Part shown: positions 6,376-7,817 of the stretch, in pieces | Numbering within the stretch: the stretch's first letter is position 1 | Layout: every line of letters starts with the position of its first letter | DNA from: Candidatus Aminicenantota bacterium | GTDB lineage: Bacteria; Acidobacteriota; Aminicenantia; UBA2199 | Direction of reading: 5' to 3' | DNA: 7,817 nucleotides | Assembly: GCA_020355945.1 (NCBI GenBank) | Contig: CP070627.1 | Span: forward strand, 7,773,216-7,781,032 | Program-made: the position numbers and the translations under genes | Notes under the pieces: model-generated | Told to the model about the DNA's origin: nothing | Seen by the model: the letters and a program-made list of their open reading frames with translations, nothing else | Database searches by the model: none

Positions 6376-7572
6376 ATGACAGACTACAATCATCTTTTTG
6401 AGTTAAATGAATTGGCTGTAAAAGAAGCCCGCCAGTATCCCAAAAAGAGGGAATTGTACAGTCACCTGGTGGGAGACAGTGGTAAACATTTTATCGGCGT
6501 CACCGGACCAAGGGGAGTGGGAAAAACCGTAATCCTGGAACAGCTAGCGGCAAATACTCAAAACTCTTTTTATATTTCATTAGATACCATCGAGGCTGAT
6601 GATGATCTATTTGAAATCGCCAAAACTCTTTCCGAGAGATATGGTTTCCAAAAGCTCCTGTTTGATGAAATCCATTATCATAAGAATTATGAAAAAATGT
6701 TAAAAAAGATTTACGATTTCCTTGAGGTCAGGGTGATTTTTTCCAGTTCCGTATCCCTGTCTATGTTGGAATCGGCATATGATCTGTCCAGGAGGGCCCG
6801 ATTGGTCCATCTTTACCCTTTTTCTTTCAGGGAATATCTTTTTTTTAAAAAGGATGTTTTGCTGCCTCAATTAACCCTGGATAATATCTTGAAAAAAGAG
6901 TGGAAACGCGAACATCTGCGTTATGAATACCTGTTTGAAGATTATTTAAAGGGAGGATTATATCCCTTTTCTCTTGAGGAACCCCGGGTGCTTCCCCTGT
7001 TAGAGAATGTGATACAAAAAATTTTACAGAAAGATATACCGTCGGTGGCAAAATTGAGTATTGATGAAATTTCTTTGTTAGAGAAGGTGATCAAGTTTAT
7101 CGGTCGTTCCGGTGTAGACGGGATCAATTATTCTTCCATATCCAGTAACCTGAAGATTACCAAATACAAGGCCGAATCATATATCAGTTTATTAAAAAAT
7201 GCTTTTGTGCTTCATGTGCTTTTTCCTGTTGGCACAAATGTATTGAGAGAGCCAAAAGTCCTGATGTGTCTCCCGTTTCGATTGTTATACCGGGATTATG
7301 ATGAAGCGGTTGGCGGACTGCGGGAAGATTTCACCGCTGAAATGCTGCAAATGAAGGGGTTTGACTTCTATTATCTAAAAACAAACCGGGGGGCTAAAAC
7401 CCCGGATTTCCTGGTTAAAAGGGATGGTGATGATATAGTGATCGAAGTGGGCGGCAAATCAAAGGGCAGGGAACAATTTAAGGGTGTGGAAGTTCATAAG
7501 AAGATCATTCTCAGTCATTCCCGTCAAATCGAGGGAATTAAGCGGCCTCTTTTCCTATTGGGATTTGTTTGA
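6376..7572 (+). CDS. AAA-family ATPase with DUF4143 C-terminal region
   Basis: Counted from ATG 6376 the protein has 398 residues. It shows a Walker A motif GPRGVGKT (44-51, Lys50), a Walker B with DEIH (97-100), and a sensor-like stretch VIFSSS (120-125), followed by LYPFSFREYLFF (146-157), a signature of the AAA_14/DUF4143 family. A winged-helix-like segment covers about 229-288. The C terminus resembles a PD-(D/E)XK fold, with TPDF (342-345) and IEVGGK (356-361), but the Glu and Lys are separated by VGG instead of one residue, so nuclease activity is doubtful. The family is widespread in anaerobes and archaea, often outside operons, and its role is not settled; no membrane span is visible. 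The gene has its own promoter and probable operator, about 200 bp after the kinase pair, and so looks independently transcribed. Direct binding of its winged helix to that operator is a plausible inference. Confidence 0.88.
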   Translation: MTDYNHLFELNELAVKEARQYPKKRELYSHLVGDSGKHFIGVTGPRGVGKTVILEQLAANTQNSFYISLDTIEADDDLFEIAKTLSERYGFQKLLFDEIHYHKNYEKMLKKIYDFLEVRVIFSSSVSLSMLESAYDLSRRARLVHLYPFSFREYLFFKKDVLLPQLTLDNILKKEWKREHLRYEYLFEDYLKGGLYPFSLEEPRVLPLLENVIQKILQKDIPSVAKLSIDEISLLEKVIKFIGRSGVDGINYSSISSNLKITKYKAESYISLLKNAFVLHVLFPVGTNVLREPKVLMCLPFRLLYRDYDEAVGGLREDFTAEMLQMKGFDFYYLKTNRGAKTPDFLVKRDGDDIVIEVGGKSKGREQFKGVEVHKKIILSHSRQIEGIKRPLFLLGFV

Positions 7573-7642
7573 TATTTAGCGGGCGGCGTCCGCAGCCCAC
7601 TCACTCTGTGTTCTCTGCGAAAGAATTTGCCTGTCCGCACCG

Positions 7643-7678
7643 CGGCAAAGCCACAACCAAAAAGGTTCTGGCTTGCCG
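7643..7678. repeat. Long imperfect hairpin with A5 loop
   Basis: Arms 7643-7658 and 7664-7678 pair over 14 base pairs, with one bulged A (7649) and one C-C mismatch (7654 with 7668), around the loop AAAAA (7659-7663). The structure would be stable in RNA. It is followed by GGAAATTAC and not by a T-run, so it is not a classical terminator, though it could protect the 3' end of the ATPase transcript or be a decayed repeat element. Confidence 0.5.
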
Positions 7679-7680
7679 GG

Positions 7681-7747
7681 AAATTACAAATTACAAACCA
7701 CAAATTACAAACAAATTACAAATCCCAAATTACAAATTACAAACAAA
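7681..7747. repeat. Tandem AAATTAC heptamer array
   Basis: Exact AAATTAC units occur at 7681, 7688, 7702, 7713, 7727 and 7734. Variant units AAACCAC (7695), AAATCCC (7720) and AAACAAA (7741) keep the same register, which slips once at a 4-base partial unit (7709-7712). This is a simple tandem repeat that probably grew by replication slippage. Confidence 0.8.
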
Positions 7748-7752
7748 AGAAG

Positions 7753-7765
7753 TGCCCTTCGGGCA
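7753..7765. terminator. Small hairpin followed by T-rich sequence, weak terminator candidate
   Basis: TGCCC and GGGCA form a 5-bp stem around TTC, followed by TATTTGTT (7766-7773). The stem is short and the T-run is interrupted, so termination would be weak. A second small hairpin of the same CC-TTC-GG type lies just downstream (CGCC-TTC-GGCG, 7776-7786). Confidence 0.25.
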
Positions 7766-7817
7766 TATTTGTTAACGCCTTCGGCGAGGATTATAAAACA
7801 GCATTTTTAAGCCCGAT

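Larger units (their letters stand above)
7573..7817. other. Non-coding 3' region of 245 bp
   Basis: No convincing gene lies here; the one short reading frame on the + strand (7569-7775) runs through the repeats and looks spurious. The region starts with a GC-rich potential hairpin (GGGC 7582-7585 with GCCC 7596-7599), which has no T-run after it. An unstructured stretch with CTCTGTGTTCTCTGCG (7604-7619) follows, then the large hairpin, the heptamer array and two small hairpins described separately. No obvious strong terminator for the ATPase gene is present. Confidence 0.6.

Noticed and set aside
7681..7747. CRISPR array
   Set aside because: The units are 7 bp and directly adjacent with no unique spacers, so this is a simple tandem repeat.
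7569..7775. Small + strand coding sequence (68 codons)
   Set aside because: It overlaps the end of the ATPase gene, has no ribosome binding site and its second half is a translation of the heptamer repeats (KPQITNKLQIPNYK).

Overview
The window holds four long genes on the + strand, short intergenic regions and no RNA genes that I can see. It looks like a chromosomal segment of a Gram-negative, probably anaerobic environmental bacterium. Hanks-type kinases carrying an extracytoplasmic DUF1566 (Lcl C-terminal) domain, a DUF4143 ATPase and A-rich heptamer intergenic repeats recall Desulfobacterota or Calditrichota/KSB1-type genomes. No marker gene is present, so this placement is only an impression.

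Layout. Positions 4-134 form a nested inverted repeat that looks like a non-autonomous transposable element (GTAA ends, possible 8-bp target duplication). A strong extended -10 promoter (177-185) follows it, only a few bases before the start of a class V (cysteine-desulfurase-like) PLP enzyme (195-1661). After a gap with a 21-bp dyad come two paralogous membrane Ser/Thr kinase genes (1765-3891 and 3956-6175), separated by 64 bp and probably co-transcribed. A 200-bp gap with two near-identical 25-bp operator-like dyads and a good promoter leads to a DUF4143-type AAA ATPase (6376-7572). The last 245 bp are non-coding and hold a long imperfect hairpin, a tandem array of AAATTAC heptamers and two small hairpins.

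How the genes fit together. The central unit is the kinase pair. Both proteins have a cytoplasmic kinase domain, one membrane span, a TPR-like helical segment, one or two copies of a helical repeat around YL-x(2)-(F/Y)P-x-G, and a C-terminal outer domain. The downstream protein keeps every catalytic motif. The upstream one has lost the catalytic Asp (HRD to HTN), the catalytic-loop Lys, the DFG glycine and most of the glycine loop, so it should be a pseudokinase. The outer tips are unrelated: DUF1566 in the pseudokinase and an unrecognised beta-rich domain in the active kinase. I infer a duplicated receptor pair in which the pseudokinase may regulate or sense for the active kinase. I see no functional link from the pair to the PLP enzyme or the ATPase. 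The ATPase has its own promoter and its operator may be bound by its own winged helix.
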